Shown here one piece after another: positions 1 through 5,766 of a DNA stretch of 10,031 bases (within the stretch, counting starts at the first letter, position 1; each line of letters opens with the position of its first letter). The position numbers and the translations under genes were made by a program. The notes beneath the pieces are model-generated. The model saw only the letters and a program-made list of their open reading frames with translations, had not been told where the DNA came from and ran no database searches. Source of the stretch: Candidatus Bathyarchaeota archaeon (lineage in GTDB: Archaea > Thermoproteota > Bathyarchaeia > Bathyarchaeales > WUQV01); the NCBI GenBank assembly GCA_009889585.1, contig WUQV01000105.1, positions 1 to 10,031 on the forward strand. Reading direction: 5' to 3'.

Positions 1-1
1 C

Positions 2-523
2 ATCATCCCGCGCTTCGCATTTTACGAGCCTTGGACGTTCGTAACCTCGATGTTCCTTCACGGCGGCTTCGCCCACTTAATCTTCAACATGATAGCCCTT
101 TTGTGGTTCGGCTCGTACCTTGAACATTTGATAGGCCGTCGATACTTCTTCACGTTATACGTAACGTCAGGCGTGGTCGGCAACTTGGGCTACGTACTTA
201 CGGCGTTCAACCCGTTCATGCCAGCCGTCGGCGCCTCAGGGGCGGTATACGGCGTTATAGGGGCGTTGACGGCTATCAGGCCTTGGACGTTAGTGTTGAT
301 AGGCGGGTTCATGCCCATGCCGTTGGTGTTAGCAGCTGCCCTCTGGGCCTTGATGGACTTCTTAGGCCTGTTCGTCCCGAGCGGCATAGCTCACGGAGCC
401 CATCTAGGGGGTCTTGTGTTCGGGTTGGCGTACGGCCTTTACGTCAAAAGGGAGTTAAGGAGGCGATATTACGAACGTCTATTACGTGACGTAATCAGAA
501 AGCTCCCGAATTCAGCCGCGTAA
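2..523 (+). CDS. Rhomboid family intramembrane serine protease (5' end missing)
   Basis: Integral membrane protease that would cleave transmembrane substrates within the lipid bilayer. The reading frame is open from the first bases of the window, and the residues before the first ATG at 50 already match the family (PW..VTSMFLHGGFAHLIFN), so the true start lies upstream. The oxyanion-type His/Asn motif HGGFAHLIFNM, the nucleophile in GASGAVYG (Ser codon 236-238) and the catalytic His in AHGAHLGGLVFG (His codon 401-403) are all present and spaced as in active rhomboids. Several hydrophobic segments alternate with short loops. The C-terminus is short and basic (KRELRRRYYERLLRD), probably cytoplasmic. 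Family assignment is secure; the substrate cannot be inferred. The gene ends in TAA, and the next stretch contains no intact gene. Confidence 0.93.
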   Translation: MIPRFAFYEPWTFVTSMFLHGGFAHLIFNMIALLWFGSYLEHLIGRRYFFTLYVTSGVVGNLGYVLTAFNPFMPAVGASGAVYGVIGALTAIRPWTLVLIGGFMPMPLVLAAALWALMDFLGLFVPSGIAHGAHLGGLVFGLAYGLYVKRELRRRYYERLLRDVIRKLPNSAA

Positions 524-608
524 GTGAATGGCGTAACTCTTAAGTTCGCCATCAGGCCATCTTCTTCCCGTCGGCAGCTAAGGGAGGCAGCTTTGGCTCG
601 ACGGCTAG

Positions 609-757
609 ACAAGGTTCGCACCCTTTGAGGGTGCCGATAATCCCAAGATCCTCTTGAAGGGATAACGGGCTGGTGGCACAGCCCTCGCTCCGAAGGTATG
701 CCATGAGGCATCGCCAGGGGCGAGAATATCCCGGCTTTAGTCGTGGAGAACGTCAAG
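609..757 (+). mobile_element. Right-end/tnpB-tail remnant of an IS200/IS605-type element (omegaRNA-like)
   Basis: No intact transposase is present. Seen directly: one frame reads a 24-codon tail (666-740) ending CHEASPGARISRL-stop. Its last codons lie inside a hairpin, TCCCGGC/GTCGTGGA with one bulged T (about 729-745), followed by AGAACGTCAA. In IS200/IS605 elements tnpB often ends inside the right-end hairpin with a Pro/Ile-Ser/Pro-Arg-Leu type tail, and the same DNA encodes the 3' end of the omegaRNA; this comparison is from memory of such ends. The same frame upstream (609-662) is separated from the tail by a TAA at 663, so any protein is dead. A second helix, GCACCC/GGGTGC around 618-634, also suggests a structured RNA. 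The left end was not recognised. An unrelated structured RNA remains possible. Confidence 0.45.
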
Positions 758-1609
758 GAGTCGGAAGCCTTAAAGGCTCCTTTAATTCCTTTAACCTTTC
801 TGGATGCTCGAAGCCTATTTCATGATAGTACTTTCCCATATACCCCTTCCGAGTAATAATAGTTTGAACGCCTCCCTCAAGGAATTGATAAACCTTTCTA
901 TTCGCATGTCTTATTATCAATGGTCTTTCGATATATAAAACGCTTGTATGTATGCCGAAGCGTAGTCGTAGTGCGTCATTAACAAGCTACTCCCACTTGG
1001 GAGAGCAGAACTTTTCATTCACTCTTCAACCTTCTTTATCAAAATCCGCTCTCATTCTCAAAGGAAACGTCATATACAAAGCCTTCAAGCTTCCTCTTCA
1101 TGAAGGCGCTTCCATTAGCGAATATAAGCCCGAAAAATATATCGTCGAAAGTACGGGTCCAAACGATTTCTTCTACATGTCTCTCAATCTTAGGATTGTA
1201 TACGATTCGTCTCATCTTCTTTTCGCCTATTGAAAATATCTTCGACGGCGTATCTTTAGGCCTTCTAAGTATGCCCTTCTTAACTATTACTACATGTAGC
1301 GTGGAGGGAGGACGTGTAGGAGCTCGGCAACCCTCCTTTCGACATCTCCAAATAATGGCAAAAGTGTGCGATGACGCCTCTTAACCGCTTTAATCCCCTC
1401 TCTAATTCCTTCTTCCCCTTGAAAAGCTTATACTTCCTAACGACCTCGACTCCCTCTCCCAACTTGTTATCAAGCCTTTGTGTATCATGACCTTACTAAA
1501 CCCCTTAGGCTCCTTGACGAAAGGGAAGTCCTCCAGCTTAAGCTCGGCTTCCATCTACGTCAAAGACCTCTTCCTCGATAGGCTGAGGCGTAACCGCCAC
1601 CTTCGCCAT
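753..1609 (-). pseudogene. Decayed protein gene, family not recognised
   Basis: Minus-strand coding-like sequence broken into several frames. Reading from 1609: MAKVAVTPQPIEEEVF, then after a shift ELKLEDFPFVKEPKGFSKVM, then GEGVEVVRKYKLFKGKKELE, then KRRHRTLLPLFGDVERRVAE, then an 81-codon open stretch containing VVIVKKGILRRPKDTPSKIF and ending at a TGA (1039-1041). A last open stretch (about 790-985) contains YIERPLIIRHANRKVYQFLE and MGKYYHEIGFEHPERLKELK and stops at 753-755. Each piece has the Lys/Glu/Arg-rich composition of thermophile proteins, while the opposite strand gives atypical Ser-rich translations. At least four frame changes or stops are needed, so it is not functional as one protein. 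A TATA-like CATATAAAC (about 1629-1637) lies at the distance expected for a leaderless start at 1609. The 3' end coincides with the end of the mobile remnant, suggesting the element inserted into this gene. Two adjacent genes rather than one is an alternative. Confidence 0.5.
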
Positions 1610-1628
1610 TTACCGTAAGTCGGATAAC

Positions 1629-1637
1629 GTTTATATG
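1629..1637. promoter_or_regulatory. TATA-like element between the decayed gene and the radical SAM gene
   Basis: The minus strand reads ACATATAAACG and the plus strand CGTTTATATGT. Its centre (about 1633) is about 25 bases from the minus-strand ATG at 1609, which fits a leaderless archaeal transcript. On the plus strand it would start transcription near 1660. That is downstream of the first in-frame ATG (1635) and just before the second (1671). The same box could serve both directions. Confidence 0.4.
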
Positions 1638-3215
1638 TCGTTCTCCTTCAACCTTCAAAGGCAGCTAAGGATGTCGACCTCGCTAATCGACGTCGTTAGA
1701 AGGGACTTGCTCTCGGCCATCGCTAGCCCCATCTTAAAGCAAGCCATAAGGATCTTTGACGTCGACTGTCGAAAGGATGGGAGCTTGCTCCTCAACTCCT
1801 TAAGGGCGTTCTTAGGCGAGGAGGTGAGGCTTTGTAATCGTTGTGAGAAGCTATCCAATAACGTTGCGGGGCCGTTTTACAAAGTCGGAAGCTTCTTGTT
1901 CAAGGCCGATAAGGCGTTCATGCGTAAGCAATTCCTTCATGAGGGCTCTGGTGAAGCCTGGTTGAAGGGCTTCGGCTTGATGATGCAAGGTATAAGGAAG
2001 TATGGCGTTAAAGTTCCGTTCACTCCAGCTGGGCCTTTTCACGTCGTTTGGAACTTCACGTACTTATGCAACCTTAGGTGTAAGCATTGTTATGAGGACG
2101 CTGGAGCGAGGAGGCCGGAGCTATCGACGGACGAAGCTCTTAAGGCATTAGACATCCTCTCGAACGTGGCAAGCATAGGGCTTCCGTCCCTTTCTCTCTC
2201 CGGAGGGGAGCCGTTAATGAGGAAGGACTTCTTCGACGTAGCTGCTTATGCTAAGAAGAAGATCCCTTACGTTAGCTTGGCCACGAATGGAACCCTCGTA
2301 ACGAAGGATAACGCGAAGATGTTGAAAGACGTAGGCGTGGATTACGTTCAAGTGAGCTTAGATGGAGCGACTGCGGGAACTCATGAGGGCTTTAGAAGGG
2401 TCGTAGGTTGTTTCAAGAGGGCGTTAGAAGGCGTTCAGAATTGCGTTGAAGAAGGCATCGATACTTGTATCGCTACCGTCATACAAAAGGAGAACTTAAG
2501 CGAGTTAGAAGGCCTCCTTAGGTTAGCTGATGAGCTAGGGGCTCGTTTCATTCACTTTAACTATATACCCGTCGGAAGGGCGAGGGCTTTCGTAGAGTTA
2601 GATCTTACGCCTAAGGAACGTCTTCACGTATTAGAGACTATAGGTAGGAGGGTTGTGGATCTTTATATAAAGGCTAAGGAAGAGGAGTTAAGGTTTAGTA
2701 AATCTAATGTAAAAGTGGATAGATTCTTTAGCACATGTCCTCAATATGCTAGTGTTATTAAAAGGCTCTCTCAAGAGGTTGGCGAACGATTTATTATAAC
2801 AGCTCATTATGCTGCAAAAAGAGGAATAGAAAATATAGCAGAGTTCTTAAGTGGATGTGGAGCTGGAAGGTTATATTTAGCTTTAGAGCCAAATGGTAAT
2901 ATAAAGCCTTGTGTATTCTTTCCAACGGATGAAAAGACGATTTTAGGTAATATATTGAAGGATGACTTCGAGTATGTATGGGATCATAATGAGCTATTAT
3001 GGATGTTACGATCTAGGGAGGGTCTCGAAGTGTATAATGTGAATGGACGGCTCGTCGGTTGTGGTGTTTGTCCTGATAAATATATTTGCGGTGGATGTAG
3101 AGCGAGGGCTTATAGTTATTTCAATGGAAAAGTGAATGCTCCTGACGTAGGATGCATACGTAATGAGCTGCTATGGGATGTCGTCGTTAGGAAGTTAAGA
3201 GCATTGGCATATTAA
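1635..3215 (+). CDS. Radical SAM/SPASM domain protein, substrate unknown
   Basis: Cytoplasmic iron-sulfur enzyme expected to cleave S-adenosylmethionine and modify an unidentified substrate. Residues 1 to about 130 form an N-terminal region of unknown role. The 4Fe-4S motif CNLRCKHCY follows (Cys145, 149, 152), then SLSGGEPLMRKDF, the SAM-binding Gly-Glu region, ATNGTLV and QVSLDGA. The C-terminal SPASM region (about 408-507) has Cys408, Cys426 in PNGNIKPC, the cluster GCGVCPDKYICGGC (Cys476, 479, 485, 488) and Cys507, enough for auxiliary clusters. SPASM proteins mature peptides or cofactors (PqqE, AhbD/NirJ-like, anaerobic sulfatase-maturating enzymes); none can be singled out, and no precursor peptide gene is evident nearby. 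The start is uncertain: ATG 1671 (Met13) fits the TATA box at 1629-1637 better than ATG 1635. The last third is much richer in A+T than the first two thirds. Confidence 0.88.
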   Translation: MSFSFNLQRQLRMSTSLIDVVRRDLLSAIASPILKQAIRIFDVDCRKDGSLLLNSLRAFLGEEVRLCNRCEKLSNNVAGPFYKVGSFLFKADKAFMRKQFLHEGSGEAWLKGFGLMMQGIRKYGVKVPFTPAGPFHVVWNFTYLCNLRCKHCYEDAGARRPELSTDEALKALDILSNVASIGLPSLSLSGGEPLMRKDFFDVAAYAKKKIPYVSLATNGTLVTKDNAKMLKDVGVDYVQVSLDGATAGTHEGFRRVVGCFKRALEGVQNCVEEGIDTCIATVIQKENLSELEGLLRLADELGARFIHFNYIPVGRARAFVELDLTPKERLHVLETIGRRVVDLYIKAKEEELRFSKSNVKVDRFFSTCPQYASVIKRLSQEVGERFIITAHYAAKRGIENIAEFLSGCGAGRLYLALEPNGNIKPCVFFPTDEKTILGNILKDDFEYVWDHNELLWMLRSREGLEVYNVNGRLVGCGVCPDKYICGGCRARAYSYFNGKVNAPDVGCIRNELLWDVVVRKLRALAY

Positions 3216-3592
3216 TGCAGACGATTGATCCTCTTATGATTAACGAAATCCTTAGCCTTGAAGGAAGCTTTTTCCTCCTCAGCAACCCTCTCCTCATCTG
3301 AGGAGCGTATTACGTTCCACGTTGCGCTCAACTCGTAATCCCCTTGCATCGTCCTATGTTGAACTTTAACTGGATTAGTCATTCTTATCATGCTTCTTAC
3401 GATCGATATTGCATTCAGCGCCTCTAGAATCTACTAATATGGGCCCAGGGGTGACGTGTTGGGTTAGTCCTTGAAGAAGCGCTTGCCATTGTGGTCTTCG
3501 CAGATCTCCTCAGCTTTTCCTTACTCAATTAGATGAGCTTCAAGGCCGTTATAAGAAAGCCTTTTCTCTAGAAGCGTCTGATGATCTCCCAT
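3212..3592 (-). pseudogene. Remnants of a minus-strand gene, not recognised
   Basis: Three open pieces on the minus strand read like protein but are separated by stops and a frame change. ATG 3592 starts MGDHQTLLEKRLSYNGLEAH, stopped by TAA at 3521-3523. The same frame continues GKAEEICEDHNGKRFFKD to a stop at 3464-3466. A second frame from ATG 3391 (MIRM) or ATG 3382 (MTNP) runs 56-59 residues, including GDYELSATWNVIRSSDEERV and KASFKAKDFVNHKRINRLH, and stops at 3212, overlapping the end of the radical SAM gene tail to tail. The 59-residue piece could be a real small protein, but an in-frame TAG sits just upstream of its 5' side and no promoter is obvious. It lies where ndk often follows eL24 in archaea, but none of the pieces resembles nucleoside diphosphate kinase. 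Function unknown. Confidence 0.33.
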
Positions 3593-3620
3593 CGGCTCCC
3601 TCCTCAGGCCTATGGCTTAA

Positions 3621-3636
3621 GGGACGCTAACGTCCT
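3621..3636 (-). other. Short hairpin just after the eL24 stop codon
   Basis: GGACG/CGTCC with a four-base loop (3622-3635), extendable by one G-T pair, begins two bases beyond the eL24 stop codon. It may mark the 3' end of the ribosomal operon. There is no clear U-tract on the transcribed strand, so a terminator call is weak. Confidence 0.25.
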
Positions 3637-3637
3637 T

Positions 3638-3853
3638 TCAACGAGTCCCTTCGAGCTTCTCAACGGCCTTCGCCCCTCCTTTATAATGCTTAGTCCATGG
3701 GAACTTCCGAGGATCTCGCTTTAACCCTATTAAGCTCTTCCTACACTTACTCGAACAAAACCATAATATAGACCCATCATTTCTTACATACATCAAACCA
3801 GTCCCATATGGAAACTCATACCCACAAAATGAGCACTTTCTAACCTTAGGCAC
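3638..3853 (-). CDS. rpl24e: Ribosomal protein eL24 (L24e)
   Basis: Zinc-ribbon protein of the large ribosomal subunit. The 71-residue product is the usual archaeal length and carries four zinc ligands, Cys7-x2-Cys10 and Cys33-x3-Cys37 (RKCSFCGYEF and WFCSSKC), followed by the basic RKSLIGLKRDPRKFPWTK tail typical of the family. Translation starts at GTG, with a strong GGGGAGGAT ribosome binding site directly upstream, which fixes this start. It lies 17 bases after eS28 as the last gene of the L7Ae-eS28-eL24 operon. In many archaea ndk and infB follow; here the downstream DNA is degenerate. The gene is noticeably A+T richer than L7Ae (23 G/C among the 60 bases 3781-3840, by hand count). Confidence 0.95.
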   Translation of the reverse strand: MPKVRKCSFCGYEFPYGTGLMYVRNDGSILWFCSSKCRKSLIGLKRDPRKFPWTKHYKGGAKAVEKLEGTR

Positions 3854-3870
3854 AATCCTCCCCTGACGAA

Positions 3871-4089
3871 CTAACCTATCTTCTTAGCCTCCCTCTCCGT
3901 CTCCCTTAACATTAATACATCGCTAAGTCGCACAGGCCCCTTTACATTCCTAGCGAGAATCCTTCCCTTATCCCTTCCTTCAAGAATCCTAACCTTAACT
4001 TGCGTTATCTCACCAGTAACCCCAGTCCTTCCAATTATTTGAATTACTTCAGCTGGAGTTAATCGCTCAACTTCTTTCTTCTCACTCAT
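3871..4089 (-). CDS. rps28e: Ribosomal protein eS28 (S28e)
   Basis: Small-subunit ribosomal protein with an OB-like fold, located near the mRNA exit and E site in known ribosome structures. The 72-residue length is normal. The family core is plain: AEVIQIIGRTGVTGEITQVK, then VRILEGRDKGRILARNVKGP and the C-terminal VRLSDVLMLRETEREAK. The ATG overlaps the stop codon of L7Ae by four bases (ATGA), so translation is probably coupled. G+C is lower than in L7Ae (26 of 60 at 3961-4020 by hand count). The order L7Ae-eS28-eL24 is a conserved archaeal arrangement. Confidence 0.96.
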   Translation of the reverse strand: MSEKKEVERLTPAEVIQIIGRTGVTGEITQVKVRILEGRDKGRILARNVKGPVRLSDVLMLRETEREAKKIG

Positions 4090-4463
4090 CTACCAACCCT
4101 TAACTTTCCAAACCTTATTATAAGCTCTTTCACTAAGCTAGCGCCCTCCCCTTCTTCGATGATACATGCAGAAGCAGCCGGTACGTCTATGCCAATGGCT
4201 TCGCCGATCCTCCTCTTGTTCGGCACGTAAATGTAAGGGATTTTTCGCTCCTCGCAGAGGATCGGAAGGTGGGCGACGACCTCAGGCGGGTCTACGTCTT
4301 CAGCTATCACGATGAGCTTAGCTATCCCCCTTTCGACGGCTTTCGTCGTCTCGTTCGTTCCCTTCCTCACCTTCCCGGTTCTAGAGGCGACCTCTAAGGC
4401 TTCGTAAGCCGCCTCAGCTACCTCCTTCGGAACCTCGAACTTCACGTAAAACGGCTTCGGCAT
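4086..4463 (-). CDS. rpl7ae: Ribosomal protein eL8/L7Ae, kink-turn RNA-binding protein
   Basis: Archaeal L7Ae binds kink-turns in 23S rRNA, in box C/D and H/ACA guide RNAs and in archaeal RNase P. The 125-residue product has the RNA-binding segment KGTNETTKAVERG (about 34-46, with Lys34, Asn37, Glu38 and Lys41), the central VIAEDVDPPEVVAHLPILCE and the specificity loop IDVPAASACI (about 92-101). It is the first gene of the operon and overlaps eS28 by four bases. The ATG is preceded by GGGAG four bases upstream, a good ribosome binding site. A TATA box (4536-4547) predicts a leader of about 50 bases, which contains a candidate kink-turn. L7Ae is reported to repress its own mRNA through such a motif in Sulfolobus, so the same may apply here by inference. 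Confidence 0.96.
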   Translation of the reverse strand: MPKPFYVKFEVPKEVAEAAYEALEVASRTGKVRKGTNETTKAVERGIAKLIVIAEDVDPPEVVAHLPILCEERKIPYIYVPNKRRIGEAIGIDVPAASACIIEEGEGASLVKELIIRFGKLRVGR

Positions 4464-4510
4464 TGAGCTCCCGTCACGACGGCCCGTTAAGCCGTCTTCA
4501 TACGGTGGGT
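4464..4510 (-). promoter_or_regulatory. Candidate L7Ae-binding kink-turn in the L7Ae mRNA leader
   Basis: Reading the minus strand from 4505: C-stem CCG (4505-4503), three-base bulge TAT, tandem GA (4499-4498), A (4497), then stem GACGGC (4496-4491). A seven-base loop follows, then GCCGTC (4483-4478), G, T, GA (4475-4474) and CGG (4473-4471). The two GA steps can form the sheared G-A pairs of a kink-turn, with A4497-T4476 next to them; G4477 is an extra bulged base that the consensus lacks. The CGG of the closing stem runs into GGGAG, the ribosome binding site, so protein binding would hide it. No fold was computed. Confidence 0.45.
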
Positions 4511-4535
4511 GCGGTTATAATCCATTGCGATTTCG

Positions 4536-4547
4536 CTTTATAAATTT
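4536..4547 (-). promoter_or_regulatory. TATA box of the L7Ae-eS28-eL24 operon
   Basis: The minus strand reads CCAAATTTATAAAGC, a strong TATTTATAAA-like box with upstream purines as a possible BRE. Transcription would start near 4515, about 50 bases before the ATG at 4463. Confidence 0.6.
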
Positions 4548-4568
4548 GGCGCTGGGCCCTTACTTAAA

Positions 4569-4676
4569 GGCGAATGGACGGCAACGTCTAAATTAAAGCT
4601 ACTTAAGCAGCAGGAGGAAATTCACCGTAAAGCTAAGGAATTTTTGAAAGTCGCCTTCATGGTTGAAGGCCTCTGA
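4569..4676 (+). pseudogene. Short coding-like relic ending in TGA, in frame with the next gene
   Basis: The plus-strand frame reads LKQQEEIHRKAKEFLKVAFM then VEGL and a TGA (4674-4676). It continues in the same frame into ELIRDLMM and the next gene. The piece is helical and charged and looks translated, but it has no ATG near its 5' end (only out-of-frame ATG 4574) and no recognised family. It may be the 3' end of a lost gene or an older N-terminal part of the downstream protein cut off by a nonsense change. Confidence 0.25.
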
Positions 4677-4694
4677 GAGCTGATAAGAGACCTA

Positions 4695-5192
4695 ATGATG
4701 AAAAGCATTTATGCTAAGTCCTCGATTACAAAAGTAGTGCGTCTAATGCTCATATTAGAGGAAGTCCTTCCAGCTCTCGTCGGACAGGCCCCTTGGGCTG
4801 CGCTAGTGCTGACAATTCTATACTACGCATATAAGGGCTTGCGGAAAGAGATTGGCGATCTTAAGGGAATAGTAATCTCTTTACAATTATTCCTTGTTGA
4901 TTTCATGAGGCTTAAGGGGCTATTCACCTTAGAGGAGGCGGGCTTTATTAAAAAGGAGGTCAAGCGAATAGCTCGTGTGCAAGATCCTTTGACGCCTGAG
5001 GAGGTCGAGAAGCTCCGTAAGGTCTTATCGAAGGACGTGGATGAAATAGAGCTTGAGGAGATCGGTGAGCTCGTCGAATACTTTGCGAACAAGTGGATGA
5101 AGGAAGGCGGCCGCCTATCCTTCGACATCTTCTTAAGGTTAGCTATGCTGAAAGGCTACGTGGAGAGCAAGAAGCTTAAGGAAGGAGTTTAA
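4695..5192 (+). CDS. Hypothetical protein with one N-terminal membrane segment
   Basis: Not recognised. From ATG 4695 the product is 165 residues. A hydrophobic stretch at about 25-46 (LPALVGQAPWAALVLTILYY) is a probable membrane anchor and is followed by basic residues (KGLRKE). The rest is soluble and rich in charged helices, including PLTPEEVEKLRKVLSKDVDE and EIELEEIGELVEYFANKWM. The start is doubtful. The TATA-like CATTTATG near 4708-4715 lies inside the first codons and would place transcription start near 4738, just before the in-frame ATG 4746 (Met18), giving a 148-residue protein. Translations of the overlapping minus frame are Ser-rich and less natural. It ends three bases before the 3' end of the convergent PaREP1 gene, so the two could form overlapping 3' ends. 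No function is proposed. Confidence 0.65.
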   Translation: MMKSIYAKSSITKVVRLMLILEEVLPALVGQAPWAALVLTILYYAYKGLRKEIGDLKGIVISLQLFLVDFMRLKGLFTLEEAGFIKKEVKRIARVQDPLTPEEVEKLRKVLSKDVDEIELEEIGELVEYFANKWMKEGGRLSFDIFLRLAMLKGYVESKKLKEGV

Positions 5193-5195
5193 CCT

Positions 5196-5684
5196 TTAAT
5201 TCGCAGACTTCGTTGACTCAAGCCCTTTAACCCTTCCTTTGACCTCCTCTTTTATGATCAATGATTCGGCAAGCTCAACGAGCCGCCTTATCTCCTCCAG
5301 CCTAACCTCGACGTCGCTTATCCTCAACCTAGCTTCATGGAAGCCATCGACGTACAGCCTGTAAGCCACATCCCAATAGGCCCTAATGGCTTTATCGACT
5401 TTCCCGCTTAGCTCACGGACGGCGTCCTCAAGCAGCGAGACAGTCCACCTGCCCTTACTAAGGGCCTCTACGTACGGCCTGAGGCCCAAGCGAGAGCTCA
5501 TTGCCTTTACGGATTCCTCAGCCGCTTTGTAAAGCTTCTCACTCGCTTGAACGGGGTCGCCTTTAGCGACGTACTCCTCGCCTTCCCTAAGGAACTTCAC
5601 GGCAAGGTTTAGGCGCTCATAACGTATCATGACCGCTTCATCCTTATCGGCGTATGGAATAATGATTAAAGCTTTATAGCCCAT
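5196..5684 (-). CDS. PaREP1 family protein (HEPN-like)
   Basis: Small all-helical protein of the PaREP1 family, first described as an expanded repeat family in Pyrobaculum and grouped with HEPN-domain proteins. The signature is clear: ERLNLAVKFLREGEEYVAKG, then DPVQASEKLYKAAEESVKAM (about 43-62), and the second helical half YWDVAYRLYVDGFHEARLR. Arg109-x6-His116 fits the R-x4-6-H motif of HEPN ribonucleases, but activity has not been shown for PaREP1 as far as I know. The first 18 residues (GYKALIIIPYADKDEAV) are atypical, and ATG 5630 (Met19) gives a more usual start. A TATA-like GCTATAAAG lies within the extension. No nucleotidyltransferase antitoxin partner is adjacent. The gene is divergent from the signal peptidase unit and convergent with the small membrane protein. 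Confidence 0.82.
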   Translation of the reverse strand: MGYKALIIIPYADKDEAVMIRYERLNLAVKFLREGEEYVAKGDPVQASEKLYKAAEESVKAMSSRLGLRPYVEALSKGRWTVSLLEDAVRELSGKVDKAIRAYWDVAYRLYVDGFHEARLRISDVEVRLEEIRRLVELAESLIIKEEVKGRVKGLESTKSAN

Positions 5685-5713
5685 TCGAGCTCCTTAAAGC
5701 GATTAGTTAATTC

Positions 5714-5750
5714 AAGTTTCAGCCTGTCGGAAAATTTAAATACGAAACTT
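5714..5750. promoter_or_regulatory. Divergent promoter with flanking inverted repeat
   Basis: AAGTTTC (5714-5720) and GAAACTT (5744-5750) are perfect inverted copies separated by 23 bases. The spacer contains GGAAAATTTAAATACG, a BRE/TATA-like element built on the palindrome ATTTAAAT (5734-5741). On the plus strand it predicts a start near 5763, four bases before ATG 5767. On the minus strand it predicts a start near 5711 for the PaREP1 gene. The flanking repeat is placed like an operator. Confidence 0.45.
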
Positions 5751-5766
5751 TATCGTCTTATTCGCG

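Noticed and set aside
620..745. Resemblance to RNase P RNA (CCGGCTTTA) and to 23S rRNA (GGGATAAC.GGCTG)
   Set aside because: Only short matches. The conserved GAGGAAAGTCC-type region of RNase P RNA and neighbouring rRNA sequence are absent.
469..756. Minus-strand frame across the 3' end of the rhomboid gene and the mobile remnant
   Set aside because: It overlaps the rhomboid coding sequence antisense and reads through the hairpins; no protein-like motif.
952..1233. Plus-strand reading frame with a TATA-like ATATATAAAA just upstream
   Set aside because: The translation is Ser-rich and lies antisense to the better coding signal on the minus strand. The A/T box centred near 935 would start transcription after the ATG at 952.
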